DNA of 64,000 bases from Aequorivita sp. (GTDB lineage Bacteria > Bacteroidota > Bacteroidia > Flavobacteriales > Flavobacteriaceae), in NCBI GenBank assembly GCA_024637015.1, contig JAGXGE010000011.1, forward strand, positions 124,001 through 188,000, given 5' to 3'. This document shows, in pieces, positions 36,105 to 45,088 of the stretch; position 1 is the first letter of the stretch; the number at the start of each line of letters is the position of its first letter. The notes below the pieces were generated by a model. That model searched no databases. It saw only the letters and a program-made list of their open reading frames with translations, and was not told the origin of the DNA. The position numbers were made by a program, and so were the translations under genes.

Positions 36105-36922
36105 CTACACCAAAGGCTCAATTGAAAATACATCCAACTTTGAATTCCTGAAATTTCGGGTTCTTTTCATCACGGCAATTCCGTTTCGGGAACCTGCTTG
36201 ATTGGTGTTTTCTTCTATGGTTTCAATCACATCGTTGCTTACAGAAGTTATTATTCCCGTATGTGTCCAATCATGTCTAGATTTTTGTAGTAAGAAAAAA
36301 TCACCAGGTTTCATTATTGAAGGATTGTTTCGAATGGCTTGGTAACGGGTCAATAAATTTTTTGAAGACCTGTTGTCCCCACAGTATCACAACTGTAAGT
36401 AAGTGGCATCAAACTCCGAAAATCTTTTCCAAGGGCACTTGTGGCTTGATCTAAAACTGTTTGTGCAAAACCCATACACCAGTACCATGGCGAACCATCA
36501 TGGCCGTCCATATAGGCGCGTACCCATGGTCCGCTATTGGATTGTCCTTTTATTTCAAGCTCGAAAGGACCGTTTTTCAAATGGTTTTCAGCAACTTCTA
36601 AAACGGCATTCCTGAGAGAAGTTGATTGTAAAGGTGTTTCAAAGGCATCTTTCATTCCTTCACAAAGTTTATTGAAAAGTTGTGTGGTAACTATTCCCGA
36701 TGAACCTATGTTTATAGCATTTTGAAAATTTTTAACCGCCTTTTCGGTTGCAGGACCAAAGTCGCCATCAATGCCTGTTGCTGTTCCTCTTTCGGGGTGC
36801 TGAATGGCGAAGAGTAAAAGCCAAGATTGGATTTTCAATACATCTTTTTTGTTGTTATCACTACCGTTTCTTTTTTGTGTGTTAGCGATTTTTAGCTCTT
36901 TTATGTATTTGTTTTTTTTCAT
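36105..36922 (-). pseudogene. Peptidoglycan-binding, CHAP/NlpC-like protein, frameshifted
   Basis: Two frames on the minus strand form one protein of about 272 residues. The first (from MKKNKYIKELKIANT) has a peptidoglycan-binding domain (TGIDGDFGPATEKAVKNFQNA) and a segment with a likely catalytic Cys (WYWCMGFAQTVLDQ). It stops at TTGLQKIY. The second carries the likely catalytic His (DWTHTGII) and GIAVMKRTRNFRNSKLDVFSIEPL. An A6 run on the coding strand near 36355-36362 marks the switch, and one additional A would give QKNLLTRYQAI in frame. It lacks a signal peptide. The family looks endolysin-like; the target is inferred from the binding domain. Confidence 0.72.
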
Positions 36923-37081
36923 GACTTTTTTATTTTTTTGAACAATAACTGTCATCTGTATTATGCTCAATTTGTGGGTGAATTTTTTAAATAAAACTTA
37001 AAAATAAATATACTCATCAATAATAAACTGTACAACAGTGTTTTACCTAAATTTTGGCAGGTTTTCTACTTACAGTTAATT

Positions 37082-37139
37082 AGGGAAAAACCTTATGTTG
37101 ATATAGGAAAAACCCTTTTTATTTAAGGGGTTTTTCCCT
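37082..37139. promoter_or_regulatory. Three phased GGGTTTTTCCC-type elements
   Basis: Three near-identical motifs lie between the divergent peptidoglycan-binding gene and the kinase/regulator operon: AGGGAAAAACC (37082-37092), AGGAAAAACCC (37105-37115) and AGGGGTTTTTCCCT (37126-37139). Their centres are 22-23 bases apart, about two helical turns, so a protein could bind all three on one face. Copies 2 and 3 could also fold into a hairpin. The regulator encoded at 39028 is the natural candidate (inference). Confidence 0.6.
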
Positions 37140-37218
37140 GTTTATTTGTTTTATAAAATGCTTATTTAATTGTTTTTGCTAAATTCGTTCAAACTAAACC
37201 AATAAATCAATTTCAATT

Positions 37219-37569
37219 ATGTCAAAACCATCAAACTGTATTACCGAAGCAGAAGCAAGACAATTGCAAAATAACTGGGTAGCAACACGCGCTGTTGATA
37301 TTGAACAGGCCATGGGCTCTCCAGATACAAGAGAGTTTTTATTCAGCGTTGCTGAACTTCAGCAGTTTTTAGATTATATAAAAGCCGGATCTGGTATGGG
37401 TGCACAACCTGGAGTTCGCATATATTTTGCAGCTTATGATAATGCTACCAATGATAAAGCGACCGTGTTTTTAGCTCCAACTTCAGGGGTTACGGCAGGT
37501 TCGCCTAATAACTATAACTTACAGCCTTTGAATAAAAGTATTACTGGATTTCCTCCTACAAATTATTAA
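37219..37569 (+). CDS. Unrecognised 116-residue protein, operon with NarL two-component system
   Basis: I do not recognise a named family. The protein starts MSKPSNCITEAEARQLQNNW, has a helical first half (FLFSVAELQQFLDYIKAG) and then a beta-rich segment (GVRIYFAAYDNATNDKATVFLAP). There is no signal peptide, membrane helix or obvious catalytic motif. It is separated from the following membrane protein by two bases and is the first gene after the three GGGTTTTTCCC elements. It is likely made in response to, or works with, the two-component system (inference). Confidence 0.75.
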   Translation: MSKPSNCITEAEARQLQNNWVATRAVDIEQAMGSPDTREFLFSVAELQQFLDYIKAGSGMGAQPGVRIYFAAYDNATNDKATVFLAPTSGVTAGSPNNYNLQPLNKSITGFPPTNY

Positions 37570-37571
37570 TA

Positions 37572-38276
37572 GTGATAGCAGTTCTATTAGTAAATTTTTT
37601 AGAATTTTTAGCATTCTTTGTTGGAGTAATCTATTATAAAAAAAATAAATCCAAGCCTACATTATATCTAGTTTGGTTCTTAGGGATTACGATTTTTAAT
37701 GAATTGTTTGGATGGTATGCTTATTTTTTAGATTCACCATTCTTAAGTTTTTTAAAAGGGACTCCTTTCGAAGATAATTATTGGTCAGGAAATATTTATT
37801 CAATATTAAGTTACTTATTTTATATCAATTATTTTAAATGGTATTTATTATCTAAAAAATCCACAATCATTATTGATCGCATTTCGATTTTATTTTTTAT
37901 TGTGAGTATTTTAGAAATTTTATTTTCTAATGGATTCTTTATAAAATTTATGCCAATTTCCAATATTGTTGGAACTTTATTTGTTTTCTTAAGTATAGCT
38001 TTTTATTATCTGGAATTGCTGAAAAGTGACCAAATACTTAAAGTGCATAAAAGCTTGCCCTTTTATGTTTCTGTTGGAGCATTGATTTTCCACCTTTGTA
38101 CAACCCCATTTTTTATCTATAGCACATATTATAGTAATTCTATTGACCCTGGCTTTGTCAGTTTATATAGACAGGTTATCTTTGGATCTAATTACTTGCT
38201 TTATTCCATTTATATAGCTGGATTTTTAATATGCTTACGGAAAAAGGACCCTTACTCCCTCAGGAAAAACTTTTAA
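37572..38276 (+). CDS. Unrecognised multi-pass membrane protein
   Basis: The 234-residue protein has about seven hydrophobic segments and little soluble sequence. It begins with a GTG codon two bases after the previous stop. Its end overlaps the start of the histidine kinase by 46 bases in another frame. The kinase has only one membrane helix, so this protein may serve as its membrane sensor, a role that fits the tight overlap (inference). AT content is higher than that of its neighbours. Confidence 0.72.
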   Translation: MIAVLLVNFLEFLAFFVGVIYYKKNKSKPTLYLVWFLGITIFNELFGWYAYFLDSPFLSFLKGTPFEDNYWSGNIYSILSYLFYINYFKWYLLSKKSTIIIDRISILFFIVSILEILFSNGFFIKFMPISNIVGTLFVFLSIAFYYLELLKSDQILKVHKSLPFYVSVGALIFHLCTTPFFIYSTYYSNSIDPGFVSLYRQVIFGSNYLLYSIYIAGFLICLRKKDPYSLRKNF

Positions 38277-39031
38277 TAGTATACTTTATTGCAGTTCTGC
38301 TGTTCTTGACAATTTTTGCTATTGTTTTTGTTATAGCTTTTCAAAGACGAAAAAATAAATTTCTTAAAGAGCGCTATATGGCAGAGCAACGCTACCAGAG
38401 CGAACTTTCAGCTTCACAAATAGAAATTCAGGAACAAACGCTTAAAAACATTGCTTGGGAACTTCACGATAATGTGGGCCAGTTGCTTTCCGTGGCCAAC
38501 ATTCAATTGAATGTTTTAATGAACTCTATCCCTGAATCTTTTTATGTCCAAATAAATGAAACTAAAGGTATCTTGCAAGAAACGGTGCAGGAAATTCGTT
38601 CGCTTTCAAAAGTACTCAATAACGATGTGGTTCTTAAAAATGGATTAATAGGATCACTACAAGTAGAGCTTGACCGATTTAAACGATTGGGTTATTTGGA
38701 CCCTTCATTAAGTATAACGGGAGACATAATACCAATAAACAGCCCGAGTGAAATTATTATTTTCCGAATTCTTCAAGAATTTCTATCAAACGTGGTTAAG
38801 CATGCAAGAGCTTCAAAATTATTCGTACATTTAGATTATAAAGAAAATTCATTGGATATATCAGTAATTGATGACGGTGTCGGTTTTGATGCTTCTATAA
38901 AAACAGACGGCTCGGGAATGGAAACTATGAGCAGCCGGGCCGCACTTTTAAATGCAGATTTTTCAATTGTTTCGGAAACAGGAAAAGGCACCCAATTATT
39001 TTTAAGTTACCCATATAAAAATACACAATGA
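38231..39031 (+). CDS. NarL-type (HisKA_3) sensor histidine kinase
   Basis: The 266-residue protein has one N-terminal membrane helix (LLIVYFIAVLLFLTIFAIVFVI), then a coiled coil. A HisKA_3 dimerisation domain follows with the phospho-accepting His79 in AWELHDNVGQLLSVANIQLN. The ATPase domain has LQEFLSNVVKHARAS (N-box), VIDDGVGFD (G1) and GSGMETMSSRAALL. It has no extracytoplasmic sensor domain, which points to the overlapping upstream membrane protein as the input. It phosphorylates the next gene product. Confidence 0.92.
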   Translation: MLTEKGPLLPQEKLLIVYFIAVLLFLTIFAIVFVIAFQRRKNKFLKERYMAEQRYQSELSASQIEIQEQTLKNIAWELHDNVGQLLSVANIQLNVLMNSIPESFYVQINETKGILQETVQEIRSLSKVLNNDVVLKNGLIGSLQVELDRFKRLGYLDPSLSITGDIIPINSPSEIIIFRILQEFLSNVVKHARASKLFVHLDYKENSLDISVIDDGVGFDASIKTDGSGMETMSSRAALLNADFSIVSETGKGTQLFLSYPYKNTQ

Positions 39032-39681
39032 ACAAAGAAGGCAAACATACTGTCGCAGTAGTTGATGATCACTCCCTTTTTGCAGGTTCATTGGAAAAAC
39101 TCATTAATTCTTTTCCAAACTTCAAGGTTCTTTTTCACGCAAAAAACGGTTTGGAGCTGAAAGACCTTATTAATGAAGGAGAAAAGTTGCCAGATATAAT
39201 TTTGCTGGATATAAATATGCCCATAATGAACGGGTTTGAAACGGCTGAATGGATTATGGAAAACCATCCGAAAATAAAAATTCTAGCCCTTTCTATGGAA
39301 GATGATGAGCAAACAATTCTTAAAATGCTTCGCAAAGGTGCAAAAGGATACTTACTGAAAGATATTCATCCAGAAATTTTGAACACTGCATTGAATGAAT
39401 TAATAGAAAAAGGATTCTATCATTCAGAGAAAGTTTCTGAAACATTATTACATTCTATAAGCCCTAATGAAGAAGGAATAATTATGGATTTTAAGGAAAA
39501 TGAACTCATCTTTCTCCAGTTGGCTTGTTCGGAAATGACCTATAAAGAAATAGCAGATGTAATGGACTTAAGCCCCAAAACCATTGATGGTTATCGGCAA
39601 GATCTATTTAAGCGGCTCAAAATAAAAAATAGGGTAGGGTTGGTAATCTTTGCACTAAAGAAAAATTTAATAAAAATTTAA
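39028..39681 (+). CDS. NarL/LuxR-type response regulator
   Basis: The 217-residue protein has a receiver domain (VAVVDDHSLFAGSLEKL; phospho-acceptor Asp61 in IILLDINMPIMNG; LLKDIHPE with the conserved Lys). A C-terminal LuxR HTH follows (LACSEMTYKEIADVMDLSPKTIDGYRQDLFKRLKIKNRVGL). It overlaps the kinase gene by four bases (ATGA). It likely binds the repeated elements before its own operon. Confidence 0.93.
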   Translation: MNKEGKHTVAVVDDHSLFAGSLEKLINSFPNFKVLFHAKNGLELKDLINEGEKLPDIILLDINMPIMNGFETAEWIMENHPKIKILALSMEDDEQTILKMLRKGAKGYLLKDIHPEILNTALNELIEKGFYHSEKVSETLLHSISPNEEGIIMDFKENELIFLQLACSEMTYKEIADVMDLSPKTIDGYRQDLFKRLKIKNRVGLVIFALKKNLIKI

Positions 39682-40334
39682 GTGCAAGCATTCCAAATCG
39701 AATCGTCGGGTGTGGGCGCTTCAATAACAATTTCTTCTTTTTGGACTGGATGTGTTAACTTCAGCTTTTTTGAGTGAAGGTGAATGCTTCCGTCTGCATT
39801 GCTTCTATCAAAGCCATATTTCAAATCGCCTTTTATGGAACAGCCAATGGCCGAGAGTTGTGAACGGATTTGATGATGCCTACCTGTTTCCAGAACAATC
39901 TCCAGTAAATAATAATTGTCCAGTTTTTTCAGAAGTTTATAATGGAGTACTGCTTTTTTACTGTCCGGCACTTCTTTTATGTGGGCGTAGGATTTGTTTT
40001 GCTTTGGGTTTCTTTTTAAATAATGTGTCAGCGTATCTTCGGTTTCTGGCGGAGCATTTTTGACGATTGCCCAATATATCTTTTCCGTTTCCCTTTCGGA
40101 AAACATTTTGTTCAGACGTGCTAAGGCTTTTGAAGTCCTTGCAAAAACCACAACCCCACTCGTGGGGCGATCTAATCTATGAACTACGCCAAGAAATACA
40201 GCGCCGGGTTTGTTATACTTTTCGGCTATGTATTCTTTTACAACTTCGGAAAGGGGGGCATCGCCAGTTTTGTCACCCTGCACAATATCGCCCGGTCGTT
40301 TGTTAACAACAATCAGGTGATTGTCTTCAAACAA
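39678..40334 (-). CDS. RluA-family RNA pseudouridine synthase
   Basis: The 218-residue protein has the RluA signature GVVHRLDRPTSGVVVFARTSKA with the catalytic Asp. It also has IYWAIVKN, the GRHHQIRSQLSAIGCSIKGDLKYG block, and SIHLHSKKLKLTHP. It converts uridine to pseudouridine in rRNA or tRNA; the target is not clear. There is no ATG upstream in frame near the conserved start LFEDNHLIVVNK, so TTG at 40334 is used. Similar residues (KIQKSSIHSTKDNLQV) continue in frame upstream without an ATG, so the true start may be a rare codon further up. It converges on the response regulator with a 4-base overlap. Confidence 0.85.
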   Translation of the reverse strand: MFEDNHLIVVNKRPGDIVQGDKTGDAPLSEVVKEYIAEKYNKPGAVFLGVVHRLDRPTSGVVVFARTSKALARLNKMFSERETEKIYWAIVKNAPPETEDTLTHYLKRNPKQNKSYAHIKEVPDSKKAVLHYKLLKKLDNYYLLEIVLETGRHHQIRSQLSAIGCSIKGDLKYGFDRSNADGSIHLHSKKLKLTHPVQKEEIVIEAPTPDDSIWNACT

Positions 40335-40407
40335 AACCTGAAGGTTGTCTTTGGTGCTATGTATACTGGATTTCTGGATTTTTAGATTGTTGGGTTTGTT
40401 GGATTAC

Positions 40408-40443
40408 TAGATTGTTGGATAATTCTAAAAATCCAACAATCTA
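40408..40443. repeat. Intergenic hairpin of GATTGTTGG repeats
   Basis: The 13-base arms TAGATTGTTGGAT (40408-40420) and ATCCAACAATCTA (40431-40443) surround a 10-base loop. Two further partial copies of the same unit lie at 40383-40405. The element sits between panB and the pseudouridine synthase gene, both leftward. It has no GC-rich stem, so it is not a typical terminator. It may belong to a low-complexity intergenic repeat family. Confidence 0.6.
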
Positions 40444-40448
40444 ATTAT

Positions 40449-41267
40449 CTAATACTGTTCGTTATCGTTCGGAAAATCACCGCTTTTCACATCGGCACTG
40501 TACTGGCTGAAAGCATTTTTCATTTCAGTATATAGATCCAGATATCTCCGCAGAAAACGCGGATTGAACTCGTGCGTCATTCCAAGCATATCATGTGTTA
40601 CCAAAACTTGTCCGTCCACATCATTTCCTGCACCAATACCAATTACGGGAATGCTTATTCTTTCAGCAACTTCTTTAGCCAACTTAGCCGGAACCTTCTC
40701 CAAAACAACTGCAAAACAACCCGTTTTTTCCAGTAAAATGGCATCTTCAAGCAATTTTTCGGCTTCTTCTTCCTCTTTGGCGCGTACTGTGTATGTTCCA
40801 AATTTATAAATGGATTGCGGCGTCAAGCCTAAATGGCCCATTACGGGGATTCCAGCATTCAAAATTCGCTTTATGGATTCTTTTATTTCTTTTCCGCCTT
40901 CAAGCTTCACGGCATGTCCGCCACTTTCTTTCATAATTCTAATGGCTGACCGAAGTGCTTCTTTTGGATCACTTTGGTAACTTCCGAAAGGCAAATCCAC
41001 AACAACTAAACTCCTTTCTATGGCGCGAACTACAGAGGCTGCATGATAAATCATCTGATCTAGCGTGATGGGCAAAGTGGTTTCGTGCCCAGCCATTACA
41101 TTACTGGCAGAATCACCCACTAGAATAACGTCTATTCCAGCGCTGTCCACAATTTTCGCCATCGTAAAATCATAAGCAGTGAGCATGGAAATTTTTTCGC
41201 CTTTCTTTTTCATATCCACCAAAGTTTTAGTGGTGATACGCTTGTATTCTTTTTTGGCTGTTGACAT
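40449..41267 (-). CDS. panB: 3-methyl-2-oxobutanoate hydroxymethyltransferase
   Basis: The 272-residue protein has [61 protein letters not shown] and [20 protein letters not shown], the full PanB signature set. It makes ketopantoate for pantothenate and coenzyme A. No panC or panD is adjacent. The family is a (beta/alpha)8 barrel and cytoplasmic. Confidence 0.97.
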   Translation of the reverse strand: MSTAKKEYKRITTKTLVDMKKKGEKISMLTAYDFTMAKIVDSAGIDVILVGDSASNVMAGHETTLPITLDQMIYHAASVVRAIERSLVVVDLPFGSYQSDPKEALRSAIRIMKESGGHAVKLEGGKEIKESIKRILNAGIPVMGHLGLTPQSIYKFGTYTVRAKEEEEAEKLLEDAILLEKTGCFAVVLEKVPAKLAKEVAERISIPVIGIGAGNDVDGQVLVTHDMLGMTHEFNPRFLRRYLDLYTEMKNAFSQYSADVKSGDFPNDNEQY

Positions 41268-41304
41268 ATTTTTTTAAAATAAATATATTAAAGTGTAAAA
41301 ATAC

Positions 41305-41312
41305 TACTTTTG
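41305..41312 (+). promoter_or_regulatory. -7 promoter box (TACTTTTG)
   Basis: TACTTTTG matches TAnnTTTG and lies 24 bases before the ATG of the NTF2-like protein. It sits in the 69-base divergent gap from panB. Confidence 0.55.
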
Positions 41313-41336
41313 ATTACTAACACTTAAAATTTTATT

Positions 41337-41801
41337 ATGAAATCCACACTGTTACTTTTTTTAGCATTAATAAGTGCCGTCTGTTTTTCCCAAGAATCAC
41401 TCTCCACGGCAAATGGAAAAATAATTATTGACATTTTCATGAATGGTTATAAAACTGGAGATACTTTAAAAATGAAATCGGTTATGCATCCAAATATGAC
41501 GATGCAAAGAGCCTATCTCGATAAAGAACAACAAAATGTGTTGCTTTACACAAACCCAGCTAACTTGTTGAAATATGCTGCCACCACTGGACAAAACCAA
41601 GAGTGGGAGGAAAAACTGACTGATTATGTTGTTAGTAGCGATGGAAACCTAGTCCATGTTTGGACTCCCTACGAATTTTATACAGATGGAAAATTCAGTC
41701 ACTGTGGCGCAAATTCTTTTACCCTAGTATATACTGATGACAGCTGGAAAATTTTGAACCTGATAGATTCCATACGTATTGGAAGTTGTCATAAAGAATA
41801 A
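41337..41801 (+). CDS. Secreted NTF2-like/lumazine-binding-type protein
   Basis: The 154-residue protein has a signal peptide (LLLFLALISAVCFS|Q) and a cone-shaped NTF2-like domain. The markers are FMNGYKTGDTLKMKSVMHPNMTM in the first half, VVSSDGNLVHVWTPYEFYTDGKFSHCGANSFTLVY, and WKILNLIDS at the end. It lacks clear catalytic residues. It is likely a periplasmic protein with a small-molecule pocket; substrate and role are unknown. Confidence 0.75.
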   Translation: MKSTLLLFLALISAVCFSQESLSTANGKIIIDIFMNGYKTGDTLKMKSVMHPNMTMQRAYLDKEQQNVLLYTNPANLLKYAATTGQNQEWEEKLTDYVVSSDGNLVHVWTPYEFYTDGKFSHCGANSFTLVYTDDSWKILNLIDSIRIGSCHKE

Positions 41802-41815
41802 TTTTCTCTTTTTGC

Positions 41816-43240
41816 TTAGCAATCACTGATATTTACTTGCACAGCAAGACCGCCTTCGCTAGTTTCTTTATATTTTGAAGTCATATCTTTTGCTGTTTCC
41901 CACATAGTGGCAATTACTTTATCAAGGGGTACTTTTGCTTTTGAAGGATCGCTATCCAAAGCCATTTCACAAGCATTAATGGCTTTAATAGCACCCATTG
42001 CATTGCGTTCTATACAAGGAATTTGCACTAAACCGGCAATGGGATCGCAGGTCAGCCCAAGGTGATGTTCCATAGCAATTTCACTGGCCATTAAACATTG
42101 TTCAGGTGTTCCACCCATCAATTCGCAAAGTGCTCCAGCGGCCATAGAGGATGAAACCCCGATCTCTGCTTGGCAACCGCCCATAGCAGCAGAAATAGTA
42201 GAACCTTTTTTGAAAAGGCTTCCAATTTCTCCTGCAACTAAAAGAAATTTTTTCACATCATCAAAATTCGCATCATGGTTTTCAATTACCATATAATACA
42301 TCATAACGGCAGGAATTACGCCTGCGCTCCCATTAGTAGGTGCAGTAACCACACGTCCCAATGAAGCGTTTACTTCGTTCACGGCGAGGGCAAAACAAGA
42401 AACCCATTTCAAAATTTGACGGAATTTTACTTCGGTGTTTCTAATGGCACCAATCCACTCTATAGCGTTGCTGTATTTTGTGTCGCCAATTAGGTTCTTG
42501 TTCATCTCGAATGCACGGCGGGTAACATTCAATCCGCCGGGCAATGTTCCTTCAGTGTGAGCACCAACGTACATTGAGTCCAGCATCACGTCCCAAATTT
42601 TCTTTAAACCGTCATTTATTTCAATCTCGCTCCTGAGTGATTTTTCGTTTTCGAAAACTATTTCTGAAATGGATTTTCCTTCACTTTTACAATAGGCTAA
42701 CAATTCCACACCATTTTGGATTTGGAAAGGAAACTTTGCAAATTTTGCCATTTTAATTTTTCTGCGCTTTCGTTCCTTTTTCACTGTAAAACCACCGCCG
42801 ATGGAATAGAACGATGAAGACTTTTTGGAACCATCTTTTAAAGTAGCCCTAAACGTCATTCCGTTTGGGTGAAATTCCAAAAATTTGCGATTGAAGATAA
42901 TATTTTGCTTTGGAAAAAAGGGAACTTCCAATTCGCCGTTTAATTTCAATTTATTTTTAGAATTTATAAAATCAATCTCCCGTTCAATGTTTTCAATAGG
43001 GTAGGTAACTGGATCAAAACCCGAGAGTCCCAACATCACCGCAATATCTGTGGCGTGGCCTTTTCCAGTAAGCGATAATGAACCGTAAAGATCCACTGAA
43101 ATTCCTACTACTTCCTCAAACTGGTTTTTCTCTTTCAGTTCACCAATCCATCGCAACGCAGCGCGCCATGGCCCCAATGTATGGGAGCTAGATGGTCCAA
43201 CTCCTATTTTTAACATGTCGAAAACACTGATACTTTCCAT
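41816..43240 (-). CDS. sdaA: L-serine ammonia-lyase, single-chain iron-sulfur type
   Basis: The 474-residue protein has both parts of the enzyme. The N-terminal beta part has [25 protein letters not shown]. The C-terminal alpha part has [22 protein letters not shown] and [42 protein letters not shown] completes the expected 4Fe-4S cysteine set. It deaminates serine to pyruvate. It is a monocistronic leftward gene, divergent from umuDC. Confidence 0.95.
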   Translation of the reverse strand: MESISVFDMLKIGVGPSSSHTLGPWRAALRWIGELKEKNQFEEVVGISVDLYGSLSLTGKGHATDIAVMLGLSGFDPVTYPIENIEREIDFINSKNKLKLNGELEVPFFPKQNIIFNRKFLEFHPNGMTFRATLKDGSKKSSSFYSIGGGFTVKKERKRRKIKMAKFAKFPFQIQNGVELLAYCKSEGKSISEIVFENEKSLRSEIEINDGLKKIWDVMLDSMYVGAHTEGTLPGGLNVTRRAFEMNKNLIGDTKYSNAIEWIGAIRNTEVKFRQILKWVSCFALAVNEVNASLGRVVTAPTNGSAGVIPAVMMYYMVIENHDANFDDVKKFLLVAGEIGSLFKKGSTISAAMGGCQAEIGVSSSMAAGALCELMGGTPEQCLMASEIAMEHHLGLTCDPIAGLVQIPCIERNAMGAIKAINACEMALDSDPSKAKVPLDKVIATMWETAKDMTSKYKETSEGGLAVQVNISDC

Positions 43241-43333
43241 AAATTCAATCTTGATTCAAACCTAAGAAATTTTAAGATAACTGCTAAGTGGAAAGTTATT
43301 AATTGTTCATAATAATTATTGGAAATAATCCAT

Positions 43334-43358
43334 AAAATAGGAAATATTCCTATTTTTG
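43334..43358 (+). promoter_or_regulatory. Operator-like palindrome overlapping the umuDC -7 box
   Basis: The arms AAAATAGGAA (43334-43343) and TTCCTATTTT (43347-43356) are perfectly complementary around the spacer ATA. The right arm is shared with a -7 box TATTTTTG (43351-43358). The umuD ATG follows four bases later, so the transcript is probably leaderless or nearly so. A repressor here would hide the promoter completely. LexA is the expected type, but this sequence is not a site I can assign to LexA. Confidence 0.75.
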
Positions 43359-43362
43359 AGCT

Positions 43363-43731
43363 ATGGAAATCTTCACTTCAGGAAAACTCACAAAAGTAAA
43401 AAGCAGACACGAGCCTGGCGTTTCAAAGCAAACTGGTTTTGCAAGCCCCGCCACACATTATTTAGAGCCCACTATAGATTTGAACCAAGAATTAGTGATT
43501 AATCGCGACGCTACTTTTTTTGTGCGGGTTGATGGAGACATTTTTAAAGAACACAATATTCTCAACAAAGATGTTTTGATTATTGATCGTTCCTTATCCA
43601 GAAATTTTGATGATTTGGCATTGGTAATTCAAGATGGTGAATTTAAAATAAAGCATATTCCTTTTGGCTTTTCCGAAGAAGAATTCACCGTTTGGGGAAT
43701 TATTACGTATATAATCCATTACGCGCGATGA
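43363..43731 (+). CDS. umuD: UmuD-like S24 family protein lacking the catalytic Ser
   Basis: The 122-residue protein follows the UmuD pattern: GFASPATHYLEPTIDLNQELVIN, then FFVRVDGD, then VLIIDRS and DGEFKIKHI. E. coli UmuD has the catalytic Ser in GDSM; here the motif reads GDIF, so the nucleophile is missing, while the Lys region (FKIKHI) is kept. The residue before the usual cleavage Gly is Thr. Self-cleavage is therefore unlikely, and the protein may act uncleaved. The ATGA overlap with umuC implies translational coupling. Confidence 0.82.
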   Translation: MEIFTSGKLTKVKSRHEPGVSKQTGFASPATHYLEPTIDLNQELVINRDATFFVRVDGDIFKEHNILNKDVLIIDRSLSRNFDDLALVIQDGEFKIKHIPFGFSEEEFTVWGIITYIIHYAR

Positions 43732-45002
43732 TTGCATTGGTAGATTGCAATAGTTTTTACGCCTGCTGCGAGCAGGTTTTTAGGCCTGATCTTTTGGGAA
43801 AACCCGTAGTGGTGCTCAGTAATAATGACGGCTGCGTGATTGCCGTCAACAAAGAAGCTAAAGCTATTACGGCCATCCCAATGTTTGAACCAGTTTTTAA
43901 AATTAAAGACCAATTGATTGCAAACAAAGTGAACTTTTTTTCTTCAAATTATACGCTCTATGGCGAAATGTCGCAACGGATGATGAATATTCTCGGAACC
44001 TTTTCCCCAAATATTGAAGTATATAGTATTGACGAAGCTTTTGCAGATTTGTCAGGGATGAAAAATGTTTCTTTGAGAGAATACGGGCATTTAATCAAAG
44101 ACACCATTTTCAAAAACACAGGATTACCAGTGGGCGTAGGGATTGCACCGACAAAAGGATTGGCAAAGCTGGCCAACAAAATGTCAAAAAAAATTGCAGA
44201 TAACAACCACGTTTGTGTGATTGATTCTGAAGAAAAAAGGATTGAGGCATTGAAATGGTGCAAGATAGGTGATGTGTGGGGTATTGGTAGAAAACACGCC
44301 GAGCGGTTGAAAAACATAGAGGTTTATAATGCTTTTCAATTTACCGAAACCTCGCTGAAATGGATTCGAAAAGAAATGACCGTGGTAGGCGAACGCACCT
44401 GGCGCGAGCTGAGAGGCGAACCTTGCAATGAATTTGTAACGCAACCACCGCCCAAAAAAGGGATTGGCACCGCAAAATCCTTCGGTATCAAACTGCCCGA
44501 TTTGGAACGTATTGAGGAAGCCTGCGCGTATTACATTAGTGAAGTGAGCGAGGTGCTTCGCGCACAAAAATCATGTGCCACCTATGTGCAGGTTTTTATC
44601 ATTACCAACTATCACAGCAATGTGGATAAGCAATACTCCAACAGCCGCACGGTGACACTGGATATTCCCACAAACGATACTTTTAAACTTATTTCTGCGG
44701 CGCGAAAAGCATTAGTAGAAATTTATAAGCCAGGCTATCGCTACAAAAAAGTAGGAGTGAACCTTACTGGAATTATTCCGCAGGATTATGTGCAGGGCAA
44801 TCTGTTTCATCAGCCATCAAAACTGAACAACGAAAAACTGATCAAGACCTTTGACGCCATCAACCGGAAATTTGGAAAGGCCACCATTTCCTCAGGTTTG
44901 GTTGGCACGCGGGTTAGTGAATGGGAACTCATTAAAAAGGAAAGAAGCCCCAGGTATACCACGCAATGGAAAGAACTGCTTAGAGTAAATGCTAAACGCT
45001 AA
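43728..45002 (+). CDS. umuC: Y-family DNA polymerase V catalytic subunit
   Basis: The 424-residue protein has the first catalytic motif MIALVDCNSFYACCEQVFRP. VVVLSNNDGCVIAVNKEAK and YSIDEAFADL supply the second set of catalytic acids. LPVGVGIAPTKGLAKLANKM and the helix-hairpin-helix around IGDVWGIGRKHAERL are typical. It performs error-prone translesion synthesis. I place the start at 43728 because MIALVDCN is the conserved N-terminus; the upstream in-frame ATG falls inside umuD. Confidence 0.95.
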   Translation: MIALVDCNSFYACCEQVFRPDLLGKPVVVLSNNDGCVIAVNKEAKAITAIPMFEPVFKIKDQLIANKVNFFSSNYTLYGEMSQRMMNILGTFSPNIEVYSIDEAFADLSGMKNVSLREYGHLIKDTIFKNTGLPVGVGIAPTKGLAKLANKMSKKIADNNHVCVIDSEEKRIEALKWCKIGDVWGIGRKHAERLKNIEVYNAFQFTETSLKWIRKEMTVVGERTWRELRGEPCNEFVTQPPPKKGIGTAKSFGIKLPDLERIEEACAYYISEVSEVLRAQKSCATYVQVFIITNYHSNVDKQYSNSRTVTLDIPTNDTFKLISAARKALVEIYKPGYRYKKVGVNLTGIIPQDYVQGNLFHQPSKLNNEKLIKTFDAINRKFGKATISSGLVGTRVSEWELIKKERSPRYTTQWKELLRVNAKR

Positions 45003-45088
45003 ATTTTTCACAAGAAGACATAATTCTATATGAAACTCAACTTTTCTAATTAATTTACTTCTAATATAAATTTTGAAAAAGAAATGGC

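Noticed and set aside
36971-37081. An additional gene between the peptidoglycan-binding gene and the GGGTTTTTCCC elements
   Set aside because: No frame of useful length or composition is present; the stretch is AT-rich non-coding sequence.
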